64,000 nucleotides of DNA from Streptomyces venezuelae (lineage in GTDB: Bacteria > Actinomycetota > Actinomycetes > Streptomycetales > Streptomycetaceae): contig NZ_CP029190.1 of assembly GCF_008642295.1 (NCBI RefSeq), positions 2,011,001 through 2,075,000 on the forward strand, in the 5' to 3' direction. Below the pieces are notes generated by a model. The model did not search any database and had not been told where the DNA came from. It saw nothing but the letters and a program-made list of their open reading frames with translations. Shown here piece after piece: positions 56,201-64,000 of the stretch (positions are counted from its first letter, which is position 1; each line of letters starts with the position of its first letter). The translations under genes were made by a program, and so were the position numbers.

Positions 56201-58800
56201 GTCAGGTTGTTGGCCATCAGATTGACGTTGTCGGTCAGGTCCTTCCAGATGCCGGTGACCCCGCGCACCCGGGCCTGACCGCCCAGAATGCCCTCGGAAC
56301 CCACCTCGCGGGCCACCCGGGTCACCTGCTCCGCGAAGGAGGACAGCTGGTCCACCATCGTGTTCACGGTCGTGACCAGCTCGAGGATCTCGCCCTTGGC
56401 ATCGACCGTGATCTTCTTCGACAGATCGCCCGTCGCCACGGCCGTGGTGACCTCGGCGATGTTCCGCACCTGCGAGGTCAGGTTGTTGGCCATGAAGTTC
56501 ACCGACTGGGTGAGGTCCTTCCAGGTGCCGGAGACCCCCTTCACCTCGGCCTGGCCGCCCAGGATCCCCTCGGTGCCCACCTCGCGGGCCACCCGGGTCA
56601 CCTGCTCCGCGAAGTTCGACAGCTGGTCCACCATGGTGTTCAGCGTGTTCTTCAGCTCCAGGATCTCGCCGCGGGCGTCCACGTCGATCTTCTGGGAGAG
56701 GTCGCCCCGGGCCACCGCCGTCGCCACCTGGGCGATATTGCGGACCTGCGAGGTCAGGTTCCCGGCCATGCCGTTCACCGAGTCCGTCAGATCACGCCAT
56801 ACGCCGGCCACCCCGGGCACCTGCGCCTGGCCGCCGAGCCGGCCCTCGGTCCCCACGTCCCGGGCCACCCGGGTCACCTGCTCCGCGAACGCGGACAGCT
56901 GGTCGACCATCGTGTTGATGGTGTTCTTCAGCTCCAGGATCTCGCCGCGCGCATCCACGTCGATCTTCTGGGAGAGGTCGCCCCGGGCCACCGCCGTGGT
57001 CACCTGAGCGATCTGCCGCACCTGGGAGGTCAGGTTGCCGGCCATGAAGTTCACCGAGTCGGTGAGCTCCTTCCAGGTGCCGGAGACCCCCTCCACCCGG
57101 GCCTGCCCGCCCAGCCGCCCCTCCGTACCCACGTCCCGGGCCATCCGGGTCACCTGGTCGGCGAACGAGGACAGCTGGTCCACCATCGTGTTCACGGTGT
57201 TCTTCAGCTGGAGCATCTCGCCGGAGACGTCCACCGTGACCTTCTGCGACAGATCACCGTTGGCCACCGCCGTGGTCACCTGGGCGATGTTCCGCACCTG
57301 GCCGGTGAGGTTCCGGAACGCCGTGTTCACCGAGTCGGTGAGGTCCTTCCAGGTCCCCGCCGCCCCCGGCACCTGCGCCTGACCGCCCAGCTCGCCCTCG
57401 ACACCGACCTCCCGGGCCACCCGGGTCACCTCGGCACCGAAGGCCTGGAGCTGGTCCACCATCGTGTTGACGGTGTTCTTCAGCTCCAGCATCTCGCCGG
57501 CCACGTCCACCGTGACCTTCTGCGACAGATCACCGTTGGCCACCGCCGTGGTCACCTGGGCGATGTCCCGCACCTGGGTGGTGAGGTTCCGGAAGACCGT
57601 GTTCACCGAGTCGGTGAGGTCCTTCCAGGTCCCCGCCGCCCCCGGCACCTGCGCCTGACCGCCCAGCAGGCCCTCGGCACCGACCTCGCTCGCGACCCGG
57701 GTCACCTCGTCCGCGAAGGTCCGCAGGGTATCCGTCATCTGATTGATCGTTTCGGCGAGCTGGGCCACCTCGCCCCGCGCGCTCACCGTGACCTTCTGGG
57801 TCAGATCACCGTTCGCCACGGCCGTGGTGACCTGCGCGATCCCCCGCACCTGGGCGGTCAGGTTCCCCGCCATCGTGTTGACCGAGTCGGTCAGGTCCTT
57901 CCACACGCCGGCCACACCCGGCACCTGGGCCTGCCCGCCGAGCTCCCCCTCTGTGCCCACCTCGCGGGCCACCCGGGTCACCTCGGAGGAGAACGAGGAC
58001 AGCTGGTCCACCATCGTGTTCACGGTGTTCTTCAGCTGGAGCATCTCGCCGGCCACGTGCACGGTGACCTTGCGGGACAGATCACCCTTGGCCACCGCCG
58101 TGGTGACCAGCGCGATGTCACGCACCTGAGCGGTGAGCCGGTACGCCATGGTGTTGACGGAGTCGGTCAGGTCCTTCCAGGAACCGGACATTCCGCGCAC
58201 CTGGGCCTGACCGCCGAGCTTGCCCTCGGTGCCCACCTCCAGCGCGACCCGGGTCACCTCGTCGGTGAACGCCGACAGCTGGTCCACCAGGTTGTTGACC
58301 GTACGGCCGACCTTGAGGAACTCGCCGCGCAGCGGATGCCCCGCCCCGTCCGAGGACTGGGTCCGCAGGTCCATCCGCTGCTGGAGATCGCCCTCCGCGA
58401 CCGCCGACAGCACCCGGCCCACCTCGGACACCGGCCTGGCCAGGTCCTCCACCAGCTGGTTCGAGGCATCGATCGCAGCCGCCCAGGCGCCCTCACAGGC
58501 CCCGGTCTCCAGCCGCTCGCTCAGCTTGCCCTCACGCCCGACCATCCGCCGGACCCGGGACAGCTCCCCGCTGAGGTGCAGATTGCGGTCCGCGACCTCG
58601 TTGTAGACGGCGGCGATCTCCGCCATCACCCCGTCGCCCGACACCGTCAGGCGCTTCCGGAAATTCCCGTCCCGCATCGACACCAGGGCTGCGAGCAGCC
58701 GGTTCAGCGCCGCGGAGTCGACCTCAGTCGTCCCACCCCGCCGGGACCGTCCGCCCTTCGCGCGCGCACCCGTCCGTCGCGCCGCTACGCCAGACTCCAC
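53242..58800 (-). CDS. osaA: Poly-HAMP hybrid histidine kinase OsaA
   Basis: A giant 1852-residue soluble hybrid kinase for osmoadaptation. After a divergent N-terminal HAMP region come ten repeats of about 92 residues (roughly residues 180-1100), each with [14 protein letters not shown](K/R)DLTDSVN and TTAVA.GDL segments, which is a poly-HAMP array as in fungal group III kinases (Nik1/Hog pathway). A GAF domain follows (about 1110-1270), a coiled coil, the HisKA domain with His1366 (MSHELRTP), HATPase, a low-complexity Pro/Gln/Gly linker and a receiver with Asp1782 ([11 protein letters not shown]). No membrane helix is visible. GTG 58800 has GGGAGG upstream. Paired with osaB; osaC is divergent. 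Confidence 0.94.
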   Translation of the reverse strand: MESGVAARRTGARAKGGRSRRGGTTEVDSAALNRLLAALVSMRDGNFRKRLTVSGDGVMAEIAAVYNEVADRNLHLSGELSRVRRMVGREGKLSERLETGACEGAWAAAIDASNQLVEDLARPVSEVGRVLSAVAEGDLQQRMDLRTQSSDGAGHPLRGEFLKVGRTVNNLVDQLSAFTDEVTRVALEVGTEGKLGGQAQVRGMSGSWKDLTDSVNTMAYRLTAQVRDIALVTTAVAKGDLSRKVTVHVAGEMLQLKNTVNTMVDQLSSFSSEVTRVAREVGTEGELGGQAQVPGVAGVWKDLTDSVNTMAGNLTAQVRGIAQVTTAVANGDLTQKVTVSARGEVAQLAETINQMTDTLRTFADEVTRVASEVGAEGLLGGQAQVPGAAGTWKDLTDSVNTVFRNLTTQVRDIAQVTTAVANGDLSQKVTVDVAGEMLELKNTVNTMVDQLQAFGAEVTRVAREVGVEGELGGQAQVPGAAGTWKDLTDSVNTAFRNLTGQVRNIAQVTTAVANGDLSQKVTVDVSGEMLQLKNTVNTMVDQLSSFADQVTRMARDVGTEGRLGGQARVEGVSGTWKELTDSVNFMAGNLTSQVRQIAQVTTAVARGDLSQKIDVDARGEILELKNTINTMVDQLSAFAEQVTRVARDVGTEGRLGGQAQVPGVAGVWRDLTDSVNGMAGNLTSQVRNIAQVATAVARGDLSQKIDVDARGEILELKNTLNTMVDQLSNFAEQVTRVAREVGTEGILGGQAEVKGVSGTWKDLTQSVNFMANNLTSQVRNIAEVTTAVATGDLSKKITVDAKGEILELVTTVNTMVDQLSSFAEQVTRVAREVGSEGILGGQARVRGVTGIWKDLTDNVNLMANNLTSQVRNISQVSAAVANGDLTKKVTVEARGEVAQLADTVNTMVKTLSSFADEVTRVAREVGTEGRLGGQAHVPGVSGTWKDLTDSVNFMASNLTGQVRQIAMVTTAIAKGDMTKKIDIDARGEILELKTTINTMVDQLSSFADQVTRVAREVGTEGILGGQARVRDVDGTWRDLTESVNEMAGNLTRQVRAIAAVATAVTRGDLNLKIDVDAAGEIQVLQDNINTMIANLRDTTLANKEQDWLKGNLARISGLMQGRRDLDDVASLIMSELTPVVSAQAGAFFLAVAAGGPGELGADSAADGPYELHMRGSYAYAGDRMPTSFRPGEGLIGTVAEEKRTILVENTPPGYLKISSGLGEAPPAHVIVLPVLFEGKVLGVIELASFQPFTQIQKDFLSQIAEMIGTSVNTISVNSKTEVLLKQSQEMTEQLRERSDELENRQKALQAANAELEEKAELLAQQNRDIEVKNTEIEEARQVLEERAEQLAVSMRYKSEFLANMSHELRTPLNSLLILAKLLADNAEGNLSPKQVEFAETIHGAGSDLLQLINDILDLSKVEAGKMDVSPTRIALVQLVDYVEATFRPLTAEKGLDFSVRVSPELPATLHTDEQRLLQVLRNLLSNAVKFTDNGAVELVIRPAGTDVPQAIREQLLEAGSLRDPDGDLIAFSVTDTGIGIAASKMLVIFEAFKQADGTTSRKYGGTGLGLSISREIARLLGGEIHAASEPGRGSTFTLYLPLHPSELPPQGYAPPAPGGRGDLYRRPAAAAPALPQAPAAALPADAAGPAPVPAAQVQPGGAEGAGHGSSALFRRRRKALNDARPRPEVPGQPGYPGQPGQPGQYGQSSSEDWLVPEELPTPPRAYAFRGEKVLIVDDDVRNVFALTSVLEQHGLAVLYAENGREGIEVLEQHDDVTVVLMDIMMPEMDGYATTAAIRRMPQFEGLPIIALTAKAMKGDREKAIDSGATDYVTKPVDPDFLLSVMEQHMRAK
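55500..58266 (-). repeat. Ten 276-bp coding repeats of osaA
   Basis: The HAMP repeats are also visible in DNA as a 276-bp period; for example the sequence for the repeated ACCATCGTGTTG recurs at about 55803, 56080, 56356, 56908 and 57184. Two units share stretches identical for about 68 bases, such as 57323-57390 and 57599-57666, so slippage or gene conversion could change copy number. Confidence 0.85.
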
Positions 58801-58890
58801 CGTGTCCCTCCCGAAAGGGTCGACCGTCGCTCCACCGGCCCGCCGACATTCGCGCAGCCCGGCCCATCCAAGCCTGCCCAGTGTTTCACC

Positions 58891-58908
58891 ATGGCCCAAC
58901 CAGGCCAT
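58891..58908. promoter_or_regulatory. Inverted repeat between osaA and osaC
   Basis: ATGGCC-N6-GGCCAT forms an 18-base inverted repeat in the 231-base gap between the divergent osaA and osaC starts, 90 bases from osaA. It is the only clear dyad there and could bind a regulator of both genes. I could not find a convincing SigB-type promoter. Confidence 0.35.
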
Positions 58909-59031
58909 AACGCTTCGGTACCTTCGCACAGCACCCACACCCTGCGAGTGGAATCCCCCCCGACCGTGCCCGTACCGGGTGCGGGGTAAGTAACCTGGCG
59001 TCCGACTGTCCATCCGCTCGTAAGGAGTCCC

Positions 59032-61528
59032 GTGATCACGGCCAGGGCGGCTGCCAGCTTCGATCCCGTCGGGCGCTCGGTCGCGTCGGCCCGCGCCTTC
59101 GTCCGCGACACCCTGCAGGGCTGGGGCTTCGCGGACATCGTCGACGACGCGGTGGTGCTCACCAGCGAGCTGGTCACCAACGCGGTGGTGCACGCCGGCA
59201 CCCGGGCCGAGGTACTGTGCCTGCGCGCCGGGGACGGCGTCCGCGTGGAGGTCGCCGACCGCTACCCGGACCGCGAGCTGCCGCTGGCCCCGCCGGACCG
59301 CCTGTACGCCGACCCGGACCGGGAGAGCGGGCGCGGGCTGATGCTGTGCGCCGCCCTCGCCACCCGCTGGGGAGTCGAGTACACCACCACCCGCAAACAC
59401 GTGTGGTTCCGCCTCGACCTGCCGGACCGGCCGGTCGGTACCCGACCAGCTCCTCCCGCTCGCCGAAACCCGGGTCCGGGTGGCCGTCCTCCAGATCGAC
59501 GGAGCCGGCGCCATCTCCGCCTGGAACGAGGACGCCGAGCATGTCTTCGGCTACCCCGCCGAAAAGGCACTCGGCCGGCCCCTCGCCGAGCTCGCCGCCT
59601 GGCCGCAGACCCCCGGCACCGGAACCGGAATCGTCGAGGCCCTGGGCCTGTCCCGCTGGGAGGGCAGCTACGGCATCCGCGGCGCGGACGGCCGGGTCAT
59701 CCCCGTCTACGCCTCCCACCTGCGGGTCCGCGATGCCCACGGCGAACCCTCCACGGTCTGCCTGCTGGTCCACGACGACGAGCGCGCCGTCCTGCAGAGC
59801 CCGGCCCGGGTCCCCGCCGAGGACGGCCGGCTCTCCGAACCGCGGACGGCGGACCCCTTCGAGGTGTTCATCGGCTCCCCCGCCCCCGACGACCTCGACG
59901 GACTCCTCCAGCGGACCGTCGAACGGGCCCGCGACATGCTCGACGCCGACGCCGCCTTCCTGCTGCTCGCCACCGACGACGAGACCGAGCTCGAAGTCCG
60001 CGCCACCACCGGCCTCCCCTCCACCCGCCAGCGGTTCGCCCGGGTCCCCGTGGAAGCCGGCACCAGCCGCTTCGGCTCCGCCCGGATGCCCGCCGTCCAC
60101 GACGACATCGGCATCGTCCCCGGCGCCGTCCCCCTCCTGGACACCACCGGCATGCGGTCCGTGGTCACCGTCCCCCTCAAGGTGGAGGGCCGCCTCACCG
60201 GCTCGCTCGGGGTGGCCGCCGAAACACCCGGCCGGTACTCCAACGACGAGGCCCTGCGCCTCCAGTTCGCCGCCGACCGGATCGCCCTCGCCGTGGAATC
60301 CGCCCGCCTCGGCGAGCTGGAACGGCTGCGCCGAGGCTCGCTGTCCTTCCTGGTGGAGGCCTCCGACCTGCTGGCCGGCACCCTCGACCGGGACCAGACC
60401 CTGGCCCTGATGGCCCAGATGACCGTCCCCACCCTCGCCACCTGGTGCGCCGTCTACACCATCACCGACCAGACCTCCGACCCCTACCTGTCGTACGTAC
60501 TCCACGAGGACGAGGACCGGATCGACGCCCTCAAGGCGCTCCTGGTCCAGGTGGACCCCCCGGAACCGGTGACCGAGACCGGCGCCCGGCCCTGGCCGGC
60601 GGCAGCCTCCGCGGTGCACGCCGAGACCGTGGTCCTGCCACTTCTCGCCCGCAACCGAGTGATCGGCATGCTCACCCTCGGCAAACCGCACGAGGAGCAC
60701 TTCCGCCAGGAGATCCTCGAACTCGCCGAGGACCTCTCCCGGCGCGCCGCCCTGGCCCTGGACAACGCCCGCCTGTACTCGGAACGCACGGCGATCAGCC
60801 GCTCCCTCCAGCGCAGCCTGCTGCCGCCCGGCTCCCCCGCGATCCCCGGCATGGAGGTCGAGGTGATCTACCGGGCGGCCGGCGAGGGCAACGAGGTCGG
60901 CGGCGACTTCTACGACGTCTTCCCGATCCGCGACGGCGCGTACGGCTTCGCCATCGGCGACGTCTGCGGTACCGGCCCGGAGGCAGCCGCGGTCACCGGC
61001 CTGGCCCGGCACGCCCTGCGGCTGCTGGCCCGCGAGGGCCTGGGCGGCCCGGCCGTGCTGGAGCGGCTGAACGCGGCCATCCTCGACGAGGGCGCCCGCA
61101 GCCGCTTCCTCACCCTGCTGTACGGGGAGCTCCACCCGCAGCCGGACGGCGGCGCCCTGATGAAGGTGGTCTGTGCCGGCCATCCGCTGCCCCTGCGGCT
61201 CCGCCCGGACGGCCAGGTCCTGCCGGCAGCGGACCCGCAACCGCTGCTCGGCGTGATCGACGACCTCGACCTGTACGAACAGACCCTGACCCTCGACCCC
61301 GGCGACGTCCTGCTGTGCGTCACGGACGGTGTGACGGAACGCCGCGAGGGCGCCCGCATGCTGGGCGACGACGGCCTCACGGACGTCCTGACCACCTGCA
61401 CGGGCCTCACGGCCGGCGCGGTCGCCTCCCGCGTCCTGCGCGCGGTGGAACGCTTCGCGGCGGAACCGGCCTCGGACGACATGGCAATCCTGGCATTCCG
61501 CGTCCCGGAACAGCGATCAGGCGACTAG
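59032..61528 (+). pseudogene. osaC: OsaC: RsbW-like kinase/PAS/GAF/PP2C protein, frameshifted
   Basis: By position (divergent from osaA) and domains this is OsaC, the SigB-modulating protein of S. coelicolor that is a single chain. The first part, from GTG 59032 (GITARAAASFD-like start MITARAAASFD), is an RsbW-type anti-sigma ATPase with DDAVVLTSELVTNAVVHAG and ESGRGLMLCAAL, ending near DLPDRPVGTR at about 59443. The conserved continuation LLPLAETRVRVAVLQIDGAG is encoded in the +1 frame, about 59449 on. No stop separates them but the frame does change, so the chain is broken, by a one-base insertion, two-base deletion, or sequencing error. Read straight, the first frame would run on to 61872 as junk. 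Confidence 0.8.
59480..61528 (+). CDS. osaC: OsaC C-terminal part: PAS-GAF-GAF-PP2C phosphatase
   Basis: The open part of osaC encodes 682 residues from the first in-frame GTG, which has no ribosome site before it. Domains in order: PAS (AVLQIDGAGAISAWNEDAEHVFGYPAE, residues 1-110), GAF (about 130-275), a second GAF (about 290-440) and a SpoIIE-type PP2C domain (460-680) with the metal ligands in VGGDFYDV and IGDVCGTG and the C-terminal ASDDMAIL. The fold is complete, but without the N-terminal kinase domain it could not act as the dual-function SigB switch unless translation crosses the frameshift or the sequence is in error. Confidence 0.8.
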   Translation: MAVLQIDGAGAISAWNEDAEHVFGYPAEKALGRPLAELAAWPQTPGTGTGIVEALGLSRWEGSYGIRGADGRVIPVYASHLRVRDAHGEPSTVCLLVHDDERAVLQSPARVPAEDGRLSEPRTADPFEVFIGSPAPDDLDGLLQRTVERARDMLDADAAFLLLATDDETELEVRATTGLPSTRQRFARVPVEAGTSRFGSARMPAVHDDIGIVPGAVPLLDTTGMRSVVTVPLKVEGRLTGSLGVAAETPGRYSNDEALRLQFAADRIALAVESARLGELERLRRGSLSFLVEASDLLAGTLDRDQTLALMAQMTVPTLATWCAVYTITDQTSDPYLSYVLHEDEDRIDALKALLVQVDPPEPVTETGARPWPAAASAVHAETVVLPLLARNRVIGMLTLGKPHEEHFRQEILELAEDLSRRAALALDNARLYSERTAISRSLQRSLLPPGSPAIPGMEVEVIYRAAGEGNEVGGDFYDVFPIRDGAYGFAIGDVCGTGPEAAAVTGLARHALRLLAREGLGGPAVLERLNAAILDEGARSRFLTLLYGELHPQPDGGALMKVVCAGHPLPLRLRPDGQVLPAADPQPLLGVIDDLDLYEQTLTLDPGDVLLCVTDGVTERREGARMLGDDGLTDVLTTCTGLTAGAVASRVLRAVERFAAEPASDDMAILAFRVPEQRSGD

Positions 61529-61547
61529 GGGTGACCTGCCTCCCTGC

Positions 61548-61943
61548 TCAGAGGTCTCTGGCGTCCGGAAAGTGGTGGCGAAGTTCGCTGAGTACGCGCT
61601 CGTCGGCAGCCCTGACGTCCCACAAGGAGCTGTCGAATTCGGTCAGGACGAGCACCAGCTTGTCCTCGAGGAACCCATGTGCTTCGGCGTCGATCAACTG
61701 GAGGAAGGGGGTCGTCAGCGACAACAGCGTCAACGTGTCCATGCCGGCGCCGGCGGACCGTCTCTCCATCTCGACGCAGCGAGGATCGACGATCTCGTCG
61801 CATTCGACGCGCCACGTCAGGTCCAGGCCGAAGCTGCCGAGGCGAACCAGAAGCTCAGCCAGGGTCACGTAGTGCTTGCCGCGCCAGGCACGGAACGTGA
61901 TCCCCTTCATCCCCGTTTCTGCTGCGGTTGTATCGCGTGACAT
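61548..61943 (-). CDS. Unrecognised 131-residue protein
   Basis: I do not recognise this gene. The product is soluble, with an N-terminal part (GITFRAWRGKHYVTLAELLVRLGSF), a TWRVECDEI strand, and a hydrophobic C-terminal half (LLSLTTPFLQLIDAEAHGFLEDKLVLVLTEFD) ending DARDL. ATG 61943 has GGAGGGGGG five bases upstream, better than ATG 61958. It lies 28 bases downstream of the next gene upstream on the same strand, probably as an operon, and is convergent with osaC. The size, composition and pairing recall toxin-immunity style neighbours, but no motif shows this. Confidence 0.7.
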   Translation of the reverse strand: MSRDTTAAETGMKGITFRAWRGKHYVTLAELLVRLGSFGLDLTWRVECDEIVDPRCVEMERRSAGAGMDTLTLLSLTTPFLQLIDAEAHGFLEDKLVLVLTEFDSSLWDVRAADERVLSELRHHFPDARDL

Positions 61944-61971
61944 GAGACCCCCCTCCATCGGACAAAAGCTC

Positions 61972-62613
61972 CTAGGCGACGCCGCGCCGTTCCAGGGGGA
62001 CGCGGAGTACGTAGCGGATGTAGTTCTCGATGAATCCGGGCAGCCAGACCTCGGCCGCCATGCCGTCGAAGAACTCCACGAACCGGTCGTCGTGCGCTTC
62101 CGTCAGCAGGACGATCCGCCAGGTGTTGGCGGGCTGGTCCTCGGAGCCGGCGACGCCGTGCTGGACGTGGAAGACCGGCTGCCGGGTGTCCGCGGCCAGC
62201 GGCTCGCCCTGCGCATCGGCCAATGCGGACCGCCCGATGAAGGTCACGATCTGCTGCTCGTGGTTGAGCGAGACTTCCTCCAGCACCAGTCCGTATTCCT
62301 CGGGCCGGAGCCACAGCTTCTGCTCGGACCGGCGCACGAATTCGTCTCCGAGCTCCGCGCCCGGCCGGCCGGGAACCCAGGCCGCGGCACTCCCTTCCCG
62401 GACGACGTACGGGATGAAGGCTCCGGGGTCGCCGGCCTTGCGGACCTCCATGTCCCACAGCTGGGCCCGGGTCAGTGCAAGCGGTTCCTTCGTGGTGTAC
62501 CTCTGCGCGAGAACGCGATTGACGTCCACGGGCGGCAGCTCCACCCGGGTGTAGCGCTCCTCTTTCCATGCCCTCTCGAACTCGGCCTCCGCCGGCGTGC
62601 TGGCTTCCGTCAT
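61972..62613 (-). CDS. Unrecognised 213-residue protein
   Basis: I do not recognise this gene. It encodes a charged soluble protein with a strong GGGGGAGGA ribosome site before ATG 62613. The second half alternates predicted strands (VVREGSAAAWVPG, QKLWLRPEEYGLVLEEVSL, QIVTFIGRSALAD, WRIVLLTEAHDDRFVEFF), suggesting a beta-rich domain, and it ends in a basic GFIENYIRYVLRVPLERR. No cysteine and no membrane segment. It lies between the rRNA-tRNA operon terminator and the smaller unknown gene, with which it is probably cotranscribed. Confidence 0.7.
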   Translation of the reverse strand: MTEASTPAEAEFERAWKEERYTRVELPPVDVNRVLAQRYTTKEPLALTRAQLWDMEVRKAGDPGAFIPYVVREGSAAAWVPGRPGAELGDEFVRRSEQKLWLRPEEYGLVLEEVSLNHEQQIVTFIGRSALADAQGEPLAADTRQPVFHVQHGVAGSEDQPANTWRIVLLTEAHDDRFVEFFDGMAAEVWLPGFIENYIRYVLRVPLERRGVA

Positions 62614-62649
62614 GTTCGTCCTCCCCCTGACGTGGTGATTCAAGGAGCC

Positions 62650-62687
62650 TAAAACAAAAAAGGCCCCCGCCTGATGGCGGGGGCCTT
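62650..62687 (-). terminator. Intrinsic terminator of the rRNA-tRNA operon
   Basis: On the minus strand a 12-bp stem (AAGGCCCCCGCC and its complement, loop of four) is followed by TTTTTTGTTTT, a textbook factor-independent terminator, rare in this genus. It lies 11 bases beyond the tRNA-Thr gene and must end the rrn transcript. The strength suits a highly expressed operon. Confidence 0.92.
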
Positions 62688-62698
62688 ACTTTGTCAAG

Positions 62699-62771
62699 AG
62701 CCCTTTAACGGAATCGAACCGTTGACCTTCTCCTTACCATGGAGACGCTCTACCGACTGAGCTAAAAGGGC
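62699..62771 (-). tRNA. tRNA-Thr (anticodon GGT)
   Basis: A 73-base tRNA ending in discriminator T without encoded CCA. The acceptor stem is GCCCTTT pairing with AAAGGGC, the D arm GCTC-GAGC, the anticodon stem TCTCC/GGAGA with loop ATGGTAA (anticodon GGT, reading ACC and ACU), and T arm AACGG-TTCGATT-CCGTT. It begins five bases after the 5S gene and precedes the terminator, so it is probably part of the rRNA transcript. Confidence 0.96.
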
Positions 62772-62776
62772 GGGTT

Positions 62777-62895
62777 GTTCGGCGGCGTCCTACTCTCCCA
62801 CAGGGTCCCCCCTGCAGTACCATCGGCGCTGAAAGGCTTAGCTTCCGGGTTCGGAATGTAACCGGGCGTTTCCCTAACGCTATGACCACCGAAAC
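62777..62895 (-). rRNA. rrf: 5S ribosomal RNA
   Basis: About 119 bases on the minus strand, beginning GTTTCGGTGGTCATAGCGTT and ending GGACGCCGCCGAAC, the two ends pairing as the terminal helix; internal CCGAACCCGGAAGCTAAGCC is the universal 5S core. It follows the 23S gene after about 75 bases of spacer. Confidence 0.97.
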
Positions 62896-62970
62896 ACTAT
62901 GAAGATATCAACCGGGCAACAACACGGTCGTTACTTCAGAACTAACACAGTGGACGCGAGCAACTGAGGA

Positions 62971-64000
<1,030 letters not shown>

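Noticed and set aside
55500..58266. Regular 276-bp repeats as a possible CRISPR or mobile repeat array
   Set aside because: They are coding repeats of HAMP domains in one continuous frame, with no short palindromic repeat and spacer pattern.
59217..60410. Programmed frameshift signal at the osaC junction
   Set aside because: No slippery heptamer or pause structure that I can recognise; a mutation or sequence error is simpler, so I only note the possibility.

Overview
The window is chromosomal DNA of very high G+C with gene families and gene order typical of the genus Streptomyces. The order rshA, dapF, miaA, miaB, glu transporter, recX-recA, lhr, clgR, cinA, pgsA, rimO, rodZ-like, ftsK, osaB, osaA, osaC, then a ribosomal RNA operon matches the conserved core block I recall from S. 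coelicolor around SCO5794 to SCO5747. Most of the window is therefore housekeeping DNA, with lineage-specific insertions and several damaged or fused genes.

Layout. 1-7.6 kb: stringent-response enzyme (cut by the window edge), lysine/peptidoglycan precursor enzyme DapF, tRNA A37 modification enzymes MiaA and MiaB, and small unknowns. 7.7-9.2 kb: an orphan TAXI-type binding protein and a secreted protein. 9.4-14.3 kb: a sugar island with a ROK kinase divergent from a GH5-like glycosidase and a Tat-exported GH85 endo-beta-N-acetylglucosaminidase. 14.3-20.1 kb: a two-component system (gluR-gluK) divergent from the glutamate ABC importer gluABCD. 20.3-23.2 kb: an FAD monooxygenase, then a 15-residue cysteine-rich leader peptide before cysteine dioxygenase and a rhodanese. 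23.3-28.9 kb: an orphan FtsX-type permease, recX-recA with a LexA-box promoter, and a PP2C phosphatase. 29-36.4 kb: accessory genes, including a broken Clp-N gene, AI-2E exporter family protein, DUF3046 protein, AzlCD and an AraC regulator. 36.5-45.4 kb: the large helicase Lhr, an F420-dinucleotide-type reductase divergent from a TetR repressor around a perfect palindrome, a Nei-type glycosylase fused to a SnoaL-like domain, an SDR enzyme, and ClgR. 45.5-52.2 kb: cinA-pgsA-rimO (overlapping stops and starts), a RodZ-like protein and FtsK. 52.4-61.5 kb: the osmoadaptation system, with response regulator OsaB, the giant poly-HAMP hybrid kinase OsaA and, divergently, OsaC, which is split by a frameshift. 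61.5-62.6 kb: two unrecognised genes. 62.65-64 kb: the 3' end of an rRNA operon on the minus strand (23S partial, 5S, tRNA-Thr, strong terminator).

How the parts work together. The clearest functional units are glutamate sensing and uptake (GluRK/GluABCD), cysteine breakdown with a probable cysteine-sensing leader, DNA repair (RecA, RecX, Lhr, Nei-type glycosylase), protease control (ClgR ending in Ala-Ala), and osmotic stress signalling (OsaABC). The most unusual observations are the frameshift separating the anti-sigma kinase domain of OsaC from its phosphatase part, the deletion-scarred Clp-N gene read into by a metallo-hydrolase gene, the glycosylase-SnoaL fusion, the Cys leader peptide, and a tRNA only five bases from the 5S gene. 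I saw no CRISPR array, insertion sequence, prophage or secondary-metabolite cluster.
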